The notes below the pieces were generated by a model. That model saw only the letters and a list, made by a program, of their open reading frames with translations, ran no database searches and had not been told where the DNA came from. 6,898 nucleotides of DNA, from NCBI GenBank assembly GCA_022791355.1, contig JAAVYX010000183.1, positions 1-6,898 on the forward strand, written 5' to 3'. Made by a program: the position numbers and the translations under genes. The stretch comes from Clostridiales bacterium (GTDB taxonomy: Bacteria > Bacillota > Clostridia > Oscillospirales > Acutalibacteraceae). Positions 1-5,882 of this stretch are shown one piece after another (within the stretch, counting starts at the first letter, position 1; each line of letters begins with the position of its first letter).

Positions 1-54
1 CACACAAAGAAAAGTATGTCGCGCCTCGCGATCAGGGAATGGAGAAATAACGAA

Positions 55-72
55 AGTATATCTGGCGCGAAA
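55..72. repeat. Short intergenic repeat, copy 1 (CTGGCGCGAAA core)
   Basis: The 11-base core CTGGCGCGAAA at 62-72 recurs exactly at 1829-1839, and the bases just before it are also similar (GTATAT here, GGATAC there). Both copies lie in the same orientation, 3' of minus-strand genes. An 11-base match can occur by chance in a window this size, so the repeat is only suggestive. Positions 1-157 otherwise hold no gene I can support and no convincing terminator for the S1-domain gene. Confidence 0.2.
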
Positions 73-157
73 CCCTTATCTATTCTAGTAAAAATAGAAG
101 AAAGCAAAAACGCAACCTCCCTCTCATGCCAAAAAAGAAAGAAACCTTCTCCCGGTC

Positions 158-1099
158 TTACAGACAAGCAGTCTCCCCGAAAAAGCTGGCCACCTGCTTT
201 GCGCAGGCCGCCGGCGAATACCGCCAGGCGTCCATGTGGCCGCCCTCAAAAAAATATCGAATGGGCTGGGCTGCATAATCCGCGTCAAAAGCGTCAATAA
301 TAATAAGTTTGACCTTCATCTTATCCGGCAGCAGGCTTTTGATATAGACGCTGGCCTGCTGGCCGGGACGCACGCCGGGCTTAGGCTCGGCCAGACCGGC
401 TAAATTGGGCAGCAGCTCCACAAATACGCCGTACTCCTCCACGCTGCGCACAATACCGGACACGGTCTCCCCCTGCTCGAAAAGGGCCGCGTTTTCCTCC
501 CAGGTCCCCAGCAGCTCCTTATGGGAAAGGGAAACGCGTCCAGCCTCGTCTATGCTTCGCACCACCGCTCGAATGTCGTCCCCCACCGAAAAGCGGTCGG
601 CAGGATGGGCGATGCGGGAAACCGATATGGCGTCGATGGGCAGCAGGGCCGCGACGCCGCAGCCGATATCGCAAAAGGCCCCAAAACTCTCCAAATGGGT
701 CACCCTGGCCTCGATAACGTCTCCCGGAAGGAGACCGTTTATGTACTCGCTCTGACACCGCTCTTGGGCCAGCCGCCGGGAGAGCAGGGCGTAGGCTTCC
801 CCTCTGCGGTCGGTGCGGATATCCGTAACTACAAAGCTGACCGGCTTGTTGACCCGAGAAATCAGAGCGATGTCCCGGACCCGGCCGTCGGCAATTCCAA
901 CGGCTCCCTCCTCCCGGGGAATGACGCCCTTCATACAGCCCAGCTCCACAATAAGGTTGTGCGACGCGTCGCAAATCGAGGCCCGTGCCTCTAAAATTTC
1001 CCGGGACGCCGCCGCCTCGGCCGCGGCGGCAGGCGTCCGAAACAGCAAATGTTGTTCTCCGTCGGCCGACATGCGGCCTTCCGGCAAAAATCTTTTCAT
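158..1099 (-). CDS. S1 RNA-binding domain protein (ribosomal protein S1-like, three S1 repeats)
   Basis: A 313-residue cytoplasmic protein built of S1 (OB-fold) repeats, which bind single-stranded RNA. A degenerate first repeat lies at about residues 36-108. A canonical second repeat is at about 124-193 (GDVIEARVTHLESFGAFCDIG, ending in GRVSLSHKELLGTW), and a third at about 208-266 (GETVSGIVRSVEEYGVFVEL). The tail at 280-310 (RYFFEGGHMDAWRYSP) resembles the C-terminus of clostridial S1-like proteins. It is shorter than proteobacterial S1, which has six repeats, but normal for the short Bacillota relatives. The ATG is preceded by GGGAGGT at a good distance, which supports the start. It has no operon partner in the window. 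The role is probably in translation initiation or RNA metabolism. I did not name it rpsA because short paralogues with other roles exist. Confidence 0.9.
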   Translation of the reverse strand: MKRFLPEGRMSADGEQHLLFRTPAAAAEAAASREILEARASICDASHNLIVELGCMKGVIPREEGAVGIADGRVRDIALISRVNKPVSFVVTDIRTDRRGEAYALLSRRLAQERCQSEYINGLLPGDVIEARVTHLESFGAFCDIGCGVAALLPIDAISVSRIAHPADRFSVGDDIRAVVRSIDEAGRVSLSHKELLGTWEENAALFEQGETVSGIVRSVEEYGVFVELLPNLAGLAEPKPGVRPGQQASVYIKSLLPDKMKVKLIIIDAFDADYAAQPIRYFFEGGHMDAWRYSPAACAKQVASFFGETACL

Positions 1100-1212
1100 T
1101 TATTTTACCTCCCTTTTGGCTGTCCGATTTAAATATATGAGGGTGCGCCCAGGTTTAGAAGAAGATTGTTTGACCGGCACGCCCGCCCCTTTCCCGCGCC
1201 CGAAAGGGACGC

Positions 1213-1259
1213 AAAAAGGGCTGCTGCAAAATGCATAAATATGCAGATTGCAGCAGCCC
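1213..1259 (-). terminator. Strong intrinsic terminator on the minus strand
   Basis: Arms GGGCTGCTGCAA (1218-1229) and TTGCAGCAGCCC (1248-1259) form a perfect 12-bp stem. The apex adds an inner stem, TGCAT/ATGCA (1232-1236 with 1241-1245). Read on the minus strand the hairpin is followed directly by TTTTT (1217-1213); on the plus strand there is no T-run, so the direction is clear. It sits 114 bases upstream of the S1-domain start, so it either ends a transcript coming from 1260 or further right, or acts as a leader terminator for the S1 gene. No coding gene directly precedes it. Confidence 0.8.
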
Positions 1260-1725
1260 CAGAAACGAATAATATTTTTCACAACAGCTTTGCTGTCATA
1301 AGTGAAAATCTATACCTTTTTATTTGGTAAAAAAAGGGTTTCGCGTCGATTTTTTTGATTGGCTAGGCGGGAGGTTTCATCCCGGACGTCCCCGCAAAAA
1401 TTCTCCAAAAATCTGTTCTAGCAGCGGCTCGGCCTGGCGTCCCGGCGTAGGCAACGTCTATGCCTGCGGCCGCCTATGAGGCTAGGTCGCTGAAGCCCCT
1501 TCCGGACCGCCTCCTTCCAAATGCCTTTGATTGCGCCCTCTCGTCGGCGCAGGCCGGCATGCATCTGCGCTGTGACAGACACGTTTCACTTATTTGCTGC
1601 CAGTCAAAGGAAACCGCTGGCTCTTTTTTGTGGGAAGCGATAGGAAAGCAACCAGTAGTTGGGAGGCGGGGAATAAGTTTGCAGGCGGGAACTCGTAGGG
1701 CGGAGCTTCCGCGTCCTTCAGGAAA

Positions 1726-1792
1726 GGCGTTCCCCACGGAAAGCCTTCGGATTTCCTCTTGATCCGCTCGAAAGGATTCCCGTGGGAGCGCC
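1726..1792. repeat. Long imperfect hairpin downstream of the membrane-protein gene
   Basis: The arm at 1726-1739 (GGCGTTCCCCACGG) pairs with 1780-1792 (CCGTGGGAGCGCC) over 13 base pairs, including one G-T wobble, with a single bulged C. The 40-base apical region has a small GATCC/GGATT stem (1761-1765 with 1774-1778). It lies about 70 bases past the stop of the 1864-2529 gene. The run after it on the minus strand (TTTCC) is too weak for a standard intrinsic terminator, but the structure could protect the 3' end of that mRNA. Confidence 0.5.
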
Positions 1793-1822
1793 GTTAGATT
1801 ACATATTGGCATATCCATAAAA

Positions 1823-1839
1823 GGATACCTGGCGCGAAA
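1823..1839. repeat. Short intergenic repeat, copy 2 (CTGGCGCGAAA core)
   Basis: Second copy of the CTGGCGCGAAA core (1829-1839), preceded by GGATAC, also located just 3' of a minus-strand gene. It overlaps the end of a small hairpin, GGCATATCC (1808-1816) with GGATACC (1823-1829). Chance similarity is not excluded. Confidence 0.2.
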
Positions 1840-1863
1840 TCTAAACAGACAAAATCCATATTT

Positions 1864-2529
1864 CTACATATGCAGCCGCCTGCGCAGCTCGGCTATCAGG
1901 TCGTGACCGTGAAATAGGAGCACGCCTAGCAGCAGCAGAAAGCTTGCAATGAAAAAGATATATGCCGGCCAACGAACGGCCAGCAGACCGCAGAGGCCTA
2001 AAATCACCGGCGTCAGGCCGAAAATCTGATCGATGAGCAGATAGACGACATAATCGGCCGGCTTTTCCCGTTTGACAGTGGCCAGAATCAGAATAGACAA
2101 GGCTGCGAACAGACACAGAGAGGGCAACACATAGGTAAAAACCACCCCGTGCCAGCCGGTGAACAAATCCCACATCCCCAGCAGAACCGATATGACCGCC
2201 ACCTGATACAGGATATTTTTATACAGGCTTTTTCGCTTGAAAATGGCGGTAAGGATGGTGACCCACATACAGCCCACCCCGCCGATAACCATCAGAGACC
2301 AGACCCCGCTGGCTGGAAGCAGCAGATTGATCCCGCCCGTAATCAGGCAAGCGGCCACAGAGGCGAAAATGAGAATACGAAACAGCAATCCCCACTGCCG
2401 GTATACGGTAGGGACGTCCGGAAAGGTCTCGTAGCTTTCCTCCTCCCCGCCGGTCAGAGCGGCCTGACAGAGCGGACAGCGCTCCCGCGGGGCGGATACC
2501 CGTACGCCGCATTTTTTACAGACCTTCAT
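1864..2529 (-). CDS. Zinc-ribbon, six-helix membrane protein (DUF6320-like)
   Basis: A 221-residue integral membrane protein. The N-terminus is a zinc ribbon with cysteines C4, C7, C18 and C21 (CxxC-N10-CxxC). An acidic linker (28-45) follows, then six predicted transmembrane helices at about 48-71, 76-97, 105-125, 128-151, 160-184 and 188-206. The C-terminus is short and basic (LRRRLH). I chose the ATG at 2529 rather than a longer frame starting at 2562 because GGGAGGAGG (2535-2543) lies five bases before it and the zinc ribbon begins there. From memory the architecture matches the DUF6320 family, whose members often sit next to the same two enzyme types found upstream here. Its biochemical role is unknown; a membrane partner, scaffold or transporter for the enzymes is inference. 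It lies 131 bases after the acyltransferase gene with a terminator between them, so it may be transcribed partly on its own. Confidence 0.85.
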   Translation of the reverse strand: MKVCKKCGVRVSAPRERCPLCQAALTGGEEESYETFPDVPTVYRQWGLLFRILIFASVAACLITGGINLLLPASGVWSLMVIGGVGCMWVTILTAIFKRKSLYKNILYQVAVISVLLGMWDLFTGWHGVVFTYVLPSLCLFAALSILILATVKREKPADYVVYLLIDQIFGLTPVILGLCGLLAVRWPAYIFFIASFLLLLGVLLFHGHDLIAELRRRLHM

Positions 2530-2582
2530 AGGATCCTCCTCCCAATCTGCATGTGCAGTCAAAAAGCAAAAGATATGGGGAT

Positions 2583-2598
2583 TTTATTCGGGAATAAA
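2583..2598. promoter_or_regulatory. 16-bp palindrome upstream of the membrane-protein gene (possible operator)
   Basis: TTTATTC-GG-GAATAAA is a perfect inverted repeat, located between the terminator at 2612-2643 and the ribosome binding site at 2535-2543. Position and symmetry suit a repressor site controlling separate expression of the 1864-2529 gene. I see only a weak promoter match overlapping it on the minus strand (TTTATT at 2593-2598, TATCTT at 2570-2575, 17-base spacer), so its role is a guess. A second short palindrome, CTGCATGTGCAG, lies at 2547-2558 in the leader. Confidence 0.35.
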
Positions 2599-2611
2599 CA
2601 ATTTGGTATCG

Positions 2612-2643
2612 CAAAACGCCGTTGGAAAACATACGGCGTTTTG
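2612..2643 (-). terminator. Hairpin terminator after the acyltransferase gene
   Basis: CAAAACGCCG (2612-2621) and CGGCGTTTTG (2634-2643) form a perfect 10-bp stem with a 12-base loop, beginning 17 bases after the stop codon at 2661. The A-run on one arm and T-run on the other are typical of an intrinsic terminator whose U-tract is partly inside the stem. The symmetry means it could work in both directions. It lies inside the three-gene cluster, so it probably attenuates rather than fully blocks expression of the membrane-protein gene. Confidence 0.6.
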
Positions 2644-2660
2644 GCATTTGAGGACATTTC

Positions 2661-3983
2661 TTAACCGTCGTCGGCCCAGCTGGTCGTAATCTCGACCTCC
2701 ACGCCTTCCCGGGTCAGGGTTCGGAAGAACCGCTTTTCAATCTCAGTGCTGATAAAATGAGAGGTAAAACCCACGCTCAGCTGTCCGTTAAAGGAGCAGA
2801 TGCAGACTTGCAGCTTATCCGTACTGGAAAAAACGTCGAAGCTGTGGATGTAGGGGACGGCCGGCGGCGGCATCTGCACTCGTCCTACATTGGAGATGGA
2901 ACAGGTGGTCCCGAATTTGGCGTACCAATTGGCCAGACCGAGGACCAGGTCCTTCATCGCCAAGGGCGCCGCACGCACGCCGAAATTATGCTCGATGACC
3001 GTAAAAGCGCTCATGCGTCGGCTGAGGGCCTCGGCCGTCAGCTCCCGTTTGAAATCCTGCTCCAAATCGGCTATAACCCGCTCCAGGACCGGCTCCCCGT
3101 CGTAGACTCGTCCGCCCGCCTCGATGGTGCCGAAGAAATTGCGGGCGGTTTGGGACTGAAAGTAATTGCGCAGATTGACCGGCACGGTCAGTACCACCGG
3201 CCTTTTGCGCTGACGCAGCGGAATCTCGGCATGGATGGCCAGCAGGAGGGCGGCGGCCAGGAAAACCGTCAGGCTGGCGTTATATCGATGGGCGGCGGCC
3301 AGGGCCTGATCCACCGGCATCAGCCCGCGAATGGCCCGCAGACGCTGCTCGGGCAGGCTGGCCCCTCGCAGGCGGTAGGCCCGCCTGACTCGGTCCGGAT
3401 CGGTATGCAGGCCGCCATGATAGTATTTTTGAAAGCTGTCCTCGGCCTTTTGAACCGACGAGGCGTCATAATCCAGCAGAGCCAGCAGATCGGGCAGCTC
3501 AGGATGCGCCTGCCGAAGGTAGAGGCAGACCAGCGTCTGCAAAAAATGGAGAGCGCCAGTGCCGTCGGTCAGGGCGTGGTAGACCTCCAGGTTGATCCGG
3601 CCGCCGTAGTAGGAAACCTCGAAGAGCAGCCGGTCGCTGCTTTTCTCGTAAATCGGGCCGCAGATAGGCCGATGCTCCTCCTCGCAAAGGGGAAGGCGCT
3701 CGCTTTTTTCAAGATAATACCAGAACAGCCCGTGCCGCAGTACAGTCCGCCACATAGGAAAAAGCTCTACCGTCTGCTCCAGGGCCGTCTGTAAAAGACC
3801 GGGATTGACCGGCTCGCGCAGCTGGCAGGCAAACCGGAAAACCCGAGTCTCCCGCCGGTTGCTGGTGGGCGGGAAAATCTTGGCCGCGTTATCCAGCCTG
3901 GTCCACTCGGCCGGGCGTTTCGCCCGGCGGGAGGCGCTAGACGAGGCCGGCTTATCCCCCATATTCTTTTCCTTTTGTCTCAC
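2661..3983 (-). CDS. Condensation-domain-like acyltransferase (alcohol acetyltransferase-like)
   Basis: A 440-residue protein of the CoA-dependent acyltransferase / NRPS condensation superfamily, single-domain and without carrier-protein domains. The signature HHxxxDG appears as YHALTDG (residues 135-141), with catalytic-type H136 and structural D140. A later VPVNLRNYF segment (267-275) and the FGTIEAGG stretch fit the second half of the fold. These enzymes transfer an acyl group from CoA or a carrier to an alcohol or amine, so an ester- or amide-forming role is expected; the substrate is unknown. There is no signal peptide or membrane helix, so it should be cytoplasmic. The GTG start at 3983 overlaps the hydrolase stop as GTGA and has GAGGTG eight bases upstream, indicating translational coupling. 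An ATG at 3962 (AAAGGA upstream), giving a protein seven residues shorter, is a real alternative. Confidence 0.85.
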   Translation of the reverse strand: MRQKEKNMGDKPASSSASRRAKRPAEWTRLDNAAKIFPPTSNRRETRVFRFACQLREPVNPGLLQTALEQTVELFPMWRTVLRHGLFWYYLEKSERLPLCEEEHRPICGPIYEKSSDRLLFEVSYYGGRINLEVYHALTDGTGALHFLQTLVCLYLRQAHPELPDLLALLDYDASSVQKAEDSFQKYYHGGLHTDPDRVRRAYRLRGASLPEQRLRAIRGLMPVDQALAAAHRYNASLTVFLAAALLLAIHAEIPLRQRKRPVVLTVPVNLRNYFQSQTARNFFGTIEAGGRVYDGEPVLERVIADLEQDFKRELTAEALSRRMSAFTVIEHNFGVRAAPLAMKDLVLGLANWYAKFGTTCSISNVGRVQMPPPAVPYIHSFDVFSSTDKLQVCICSFNGQLSVGFTSHFISTEIEKRFFRTLTREGVEVEITTSWADDG

Positions 3984-4912
3984 GGCCGGCTCACCTCGCT
4001 TAAAAAACGGTTGATATAGCCGTAACTCTTTTTCACCGTCTGGAATCGTGGACTCAGGGAGATAAACCCGTGCAGCGTGTCAGGCAGCCGGTGAATTTCC
4101 ACCCGGTTGCCGAAGGAACGAAGTTTATGACCGTAGTCTTCCCCCTCGTCCCGCAGGGGATCGAACTCGGCCGTCAGGATCAGGGTTTCGGGCTGATGGG
4201 ATAAATCCGCCGCGGCCAGCGGCGCGTAATAGGGGTTGTCCGCCAGCTCCTGTCCGCCCCGGTACAGGGTCTCATAGTCCTGAATGCGCTGGGTTGTTAG
4301 AAGATAATCGGCGCCGTTTTCCCGCAGAGAAGGATACGGGGAGTCAGGGCCGTGGTCGGCCGCGGCGGCTGGATAGAGCAGAATCTGCCGCCGGGGCAGA
4401 AAACGCCCCCGGTCCCGGGCCATAATGGACAGGGCGGCCGCCAGATTGCCGCCGGCGCTGTCCCCGATCAGGGTGATCTGATCGGCCGTTACCCCCAGCA
4501 GCTCGGGTTGGGTAAAGAGCTCCTCGGCCACTCGGTAACAGTCCTCCAGCCCGGCCGGAAAGGGAAACTCGGGGGCCAAACGGTAGTCCACCGATACCAC
4601 CTTATGCCGGGTCCTATGGGCCATGACCGTACAGACCTTGTCGTAGCTGTCAATATTGCCGGTGACCCAGCCGCCGCCGTGGAAAAAGAGCAGCGCCGGA
4701 AAATCCCCCTTGGCCTGGGGAGAAAAAATGCGCACCGGTATGTCATGGTCGCCGGCCGATACCGTATGGTCCCAGATTTTATAAAAGGGGCGCAGCACAT
4801 GCTTGTGGGTTACGTTAACTACCACCCGCTCCGCCTTATAATTCTTGGGCGTGTTGATATCGGGATAGGACAGGGCCCGCAGGGCCGAACGCATCAGCTT
4901 GTTGATCGCCAT
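3980..4912 (-). CDS. Alpha/beta-hydrolase, hormone-sensitive-lipase type esterase
   Basis: A 310-residue carboxylesterase of the alpha/beta-hydrolase fold-3 (HSL, bacterial family IV) type. The oxyanion-hole motif HGGGW is at residues 78-82 and the nucleophile elbow GDSAG is at 150-154 (Ser152). The acid is probably Asp251 in EFDPLRDEG and the base His281 in HGF. The whole triad is present and the length is normal, so it should be active on short or medium acyl esters. There is no signal peptide, which makes it cytoplasmic; the basic, somewhat hydrophobic start (MAINKLMRSALRALSY) may act as the lid or cap. It is first in the cluster: its own promoter is at 4944-4972 and AGGAGG (4920-4925) lies seven bases before the ATG. 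Its stop overlaps the start of the acyltransferase gene. Hydrolysing or recycling the acyltransferase product is a reasonable inference, but acyl transfer by the hydrolase itself is also possible. Confidence 0.92.
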   Translation of the reverse strand: MAINKLMRSALRALSYPDINTPKNYKAERVVVNVTHKHVLRPFYKIWDHTVSAGDHDIPVRIFSPQAKGDFPALLFFHGGGWVTGNIDSYDKVCTVMAHRTRHKVVSVDYRLAPEFPFPAGLEDCYRVAEELFTQPELLGVTADQITLIGDSAGGNLAAALSIMARDRGRFLPRRQILLYPAAAADHGPDSPYPSLRENGADYLLTTQRIQDYETLYRGGQELADNPYYAPLAAADLSHQPETLILTAEFDPLRDEGEDYGHKLRSFGNRVEIHRLPDTLHGFISLSPRFQTVKKSYGYINRFLSEVSRP

Positions 4913-4943
4913 ACCGCCGCCTCCTTTTGCGTATTTATAGAAC

Positions 4944-4972
4944 AGTATACTCTCTTTGGAAGCAAATGTAAA
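4944..4972 (-). promoter_or_regulatory. Sigma-A-type promoter of the hydrolase/acyltransferase cluster
   Basis: On the minus strand, TTTACA (4972-4967) and TATACT (4949-4944) are separated by exactly 17 bases, close to consensus. Transcription would begin near 4937, leaving a leader of about 25 bases that contains the AGGAGG ribosome binding site. There is no room for a riboswitch after the start point, so control would have to act at the promoter. Confidence 0.75.
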
Positions 4973-5000
4973 TTTCTATTCCTTTTCGAAAACAAAAGCC

Positions 5001-5253
5001 ACCACCTACCTCCAAGAGATCATACGCCCAGCGGCGTTTTACGGGTGGAAAACCCACGCAGGCAAGGCGGAGATGTAGCCGCTTAAAGAGCTGCCGTCAG
5101 TAGCCGTCCTAAAGGACGGCCGCCAGGCAGCCGCTCGGCAGAGCGGCCCTCGTACCCAGCTTCGCCCGGCTGCTTTTGGCCGGCAGCCAAGACGTCGCGG
5201 CTTGCGTGGGTTTGCCTTCGTAAAACCGTATTTGCCCTTTGGAGGTAGATGGT
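5001..5253. ncRNA. Large structured element: long closing stems with four internal hairpins
   Basis: Three nested long-range stems are visible. 5001-5015 pairs with 5239-5253 (ACCACCTACCTCCAA, 14 of 15). GTTTTACG (5036-5043) pairs with 5219-5226 (8 of 8). AAACCCACGCA (5050-5060) pairs with 5203-5213 (11 of 11). Enclosed between them are four local hairpins. One pairs GCCGCT with AGCTGC (5078-5083 with 5089-5094, one mismatch). The others are GCCGTCC-TAAA-GGACGGC (5103-5120), GCCGCTC-GGCA-GAGCGGC (5130-5147) and GGCTGC/GCAGCC (5168-5173 with 5183-5188). The fold is a closed multi-branch structure with no credible reading frame. It could be a noncoding RNA from either strand or a miniature inverted-repeat element; I do not recognise a family and cannot assign the strand. 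It ends about 30 bases before the hydrolase promoter region. Confidence 0.55.
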
Positions 5254-5581
5254 AGGAAGGCGAGGTCAAAGGAAAAGTCCTTTTCCGCAGGCTTTGGTTC
5301 CCTTTCCCGGCTTTTGGCGTAATCATACCGCAGGACGCCGGCGGAGCTGGGCGGCTTTGCATATTGCAGGGGCTATCGCTGCGGCGGGTTGTATGATTGA
5401 ACCTTAAAACCGTGTTGTCCTTTTCGTAGATATGCTTGGCTGCCGTAGCGACAAGGGGCTTTAGCGCAGCCCCAAAAATACTGAGAAAAGATCAGCGGTC
5501 CAGGAATCACGGGATTGCGTTGCCGTCCTTGCCTTGCAATTCCTATCCTCGCCTCCTTTTCCGTTATTTCTGGGAACTGCT
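5254..5581. other. Gene-free stretch with further hairpins
   Basis: No credible gene. Three structures are visible. GGAAAAG-TC-CTTTTCC is at 5271-5286. A longer stem pairs AATCATAC (5321-5328) with GTATGATT (5391-5398) and continues as CCGCAG (5328-5333) with CTGCGG (5379-5384) across a bulge. GGGGCT/AGCCCC (5455-5460 with 5468-5473) has a seven-base loop. None has a T-run in the right place to be an intrinsic terminator. The stretch may belong to the same structured unit as 5001-5253 or be remnants of mobile DNA. Confidence 0.4.
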
Positions 5582-5727
5582 CTAGGTTTTCGAACGCGTC
5601 GTAACAATCTTCCAGGTCGCGATATCGCAGCCGTCCGGGCCTGAAATATAGACGGTCCGGTCCTCTGCGATTTGCAACCGGGCGGCGCCGGTTATAAACT
5701 TTTCATGTCTCCATAACGATTGTACAT
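5582..5727 (-). pseudogene. Possible small frameshifted gene, function not recognised
   Basis: The ATG at 5727-5725 has an excellent ribosome binding site, GGAGGAG (5733-5739), five bases upstream, and a promoter at 5800-5828. The frame it opens reads MYNRYGDMKSL and stops at 5692. One frame over, at the AAAAG near 5703-5707, an open frame continues as EKFITGAARLQIAEDRTVYI and ends at the TAG at 5584-5582. Joined by a -1 shift, the two would give a protein of about 48 residues. Possibilities are a frameshift mutation, a sequencing error, programmed slippage at AAAAG, or a genuine 11-residue leader peptide. The downstream part can also be read from a TTG at 5779, but that start has no usable leader. 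I do not recognise the protein. Confidence 0.3.
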
Positions 5728-5796
5728 ATCGGCTCCTCCGGCGACCGCTTGATAGAGCCGCGCTTACGGGCCAACCCAAGCCGATTTCCTCTGGGC

Positions 5797-5824
5797 TTGA
5801 TTATACCGGAGATCGGTATATAAT
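5797..5824 (+). promoter_or_regulatory. Sigma-A-type promoter of the SGNH hydrolase gene
   Basis: TTGATT (5797-5802) and a perfect TATAAT (5819-5824) are 16 bases apart, giving a start of transcription near 5831 and a leader of about 50 bases before the ATG at 5883. The spacer is occupied almost entirely by the palindrome at 5802-5820. Confidence 0.7.
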
Positions 5825-5828
5825 ACAA
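5800..5828 (-). promoter_or_regulatory. Overlapping divergent promoter, minus strand
   Basis: Read on the minus strand, TTGTAT (5828-5823) and a perfect TATAAT (5805-5800) are 17 bases apart. It overlaps the plus-strand promoter almost completely and would drive the small broken frame at 5582-5727, with transcription starting near 5793. The two promoters should compete for polymerase. Confidence 0.5.
5802..5820. promoter_or_regulatory. Palindromic operator shared by the divergent promoters
   Basis: TATACCG-GAGAT-CGGTATA is a perfect 7-bp inverted repeat that reaches into the -10 elements of both promoters. A dimeric regulator bound here would block or remodel both at once. No regulator gene is present in the window, so the binding protein is unknown. 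Confidence 0.5.
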
Positions 5829-5882
5829 TATATACTTGAATATGCAAGAAAGAAAATATGAAAACGCGGAGGGAATAAGACG

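Larger units (their letters stand above)
1260..1863. other. Intergenic region of about 600 bases without a credible gene
   Basis: No reading frame here has a ribosome binding site, domain-like composition or family resemblance. Visible structure includes ACAGC-TTT-GCTGT (1284-1296), flanked by TTTTCAC (1276-1282) and GTGAAAA (1302-1308). This overlaps a weak minus-strand promoter-like pair, ATGACA (1294-1299) and TATTAT (1269-1274), 19 bases apart. A larger hairpin lies at 1726-1792. Because a strong minus-strand terminator follows at 1213-1259, the region could be a long 3' untranslated region of the 1864-2529 gene or contain a small RNA gene; the sequence does not decide between them. Confidence 0.5.

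Noticed and set aside
16..300. Plus-strand frame of 94 codons at the left edge
   Set aside because: It overlaps the well-supported S1-domain gene on the other strand and has no family resemblance.
1100..1282. Minus-strand frame of 60 codons ending directly before the S1-domain ATG
   Set aside because: It starts with GTG without a ribosome binding site and runs straight through the terminator hairpin at 1213-1259; its composition is not protein-like.
1599..1630. GCCAG/CTGGC stem followed by a T-run on the plus strand
   Set aside because: It resembles a terminator, but the stem is only 5 bp with a 13-base loop and there is no plus-strand gene for it to serve.
1460..1818. Overlapping frames on both strands of 100-114 codons
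   Set aside because: No ribosome binding sites, no recognisable domain, and they overlap each other and a hairpin; frames this long are common by chance in GC-rich DNA.
5039..5362. Minus-strand frame of 107 codons
   Set aside because: It lies across the structured element, is rich in Arg, Pro and Ser as expected from random GC-rich sequence, and has no ribosome binding site.
5455..5473. GGGGCT/AGCCCC hairpin as a terminator
   Set aside because: The A-run follows on the plus strand and no T-run follows on either strand, so the orientation is wrong for intrinsic termination.
4986..5594. TTCGAAAAC (4986-4994) and GTTTTCGAA (5586-5594) as terminal inverted repeats of one large element
   Set aside because: A 9-base inverted match over 600 bases is within chance, and the right copy lies inside the end of the small frame at 5582-5727; no target duplication was seen.
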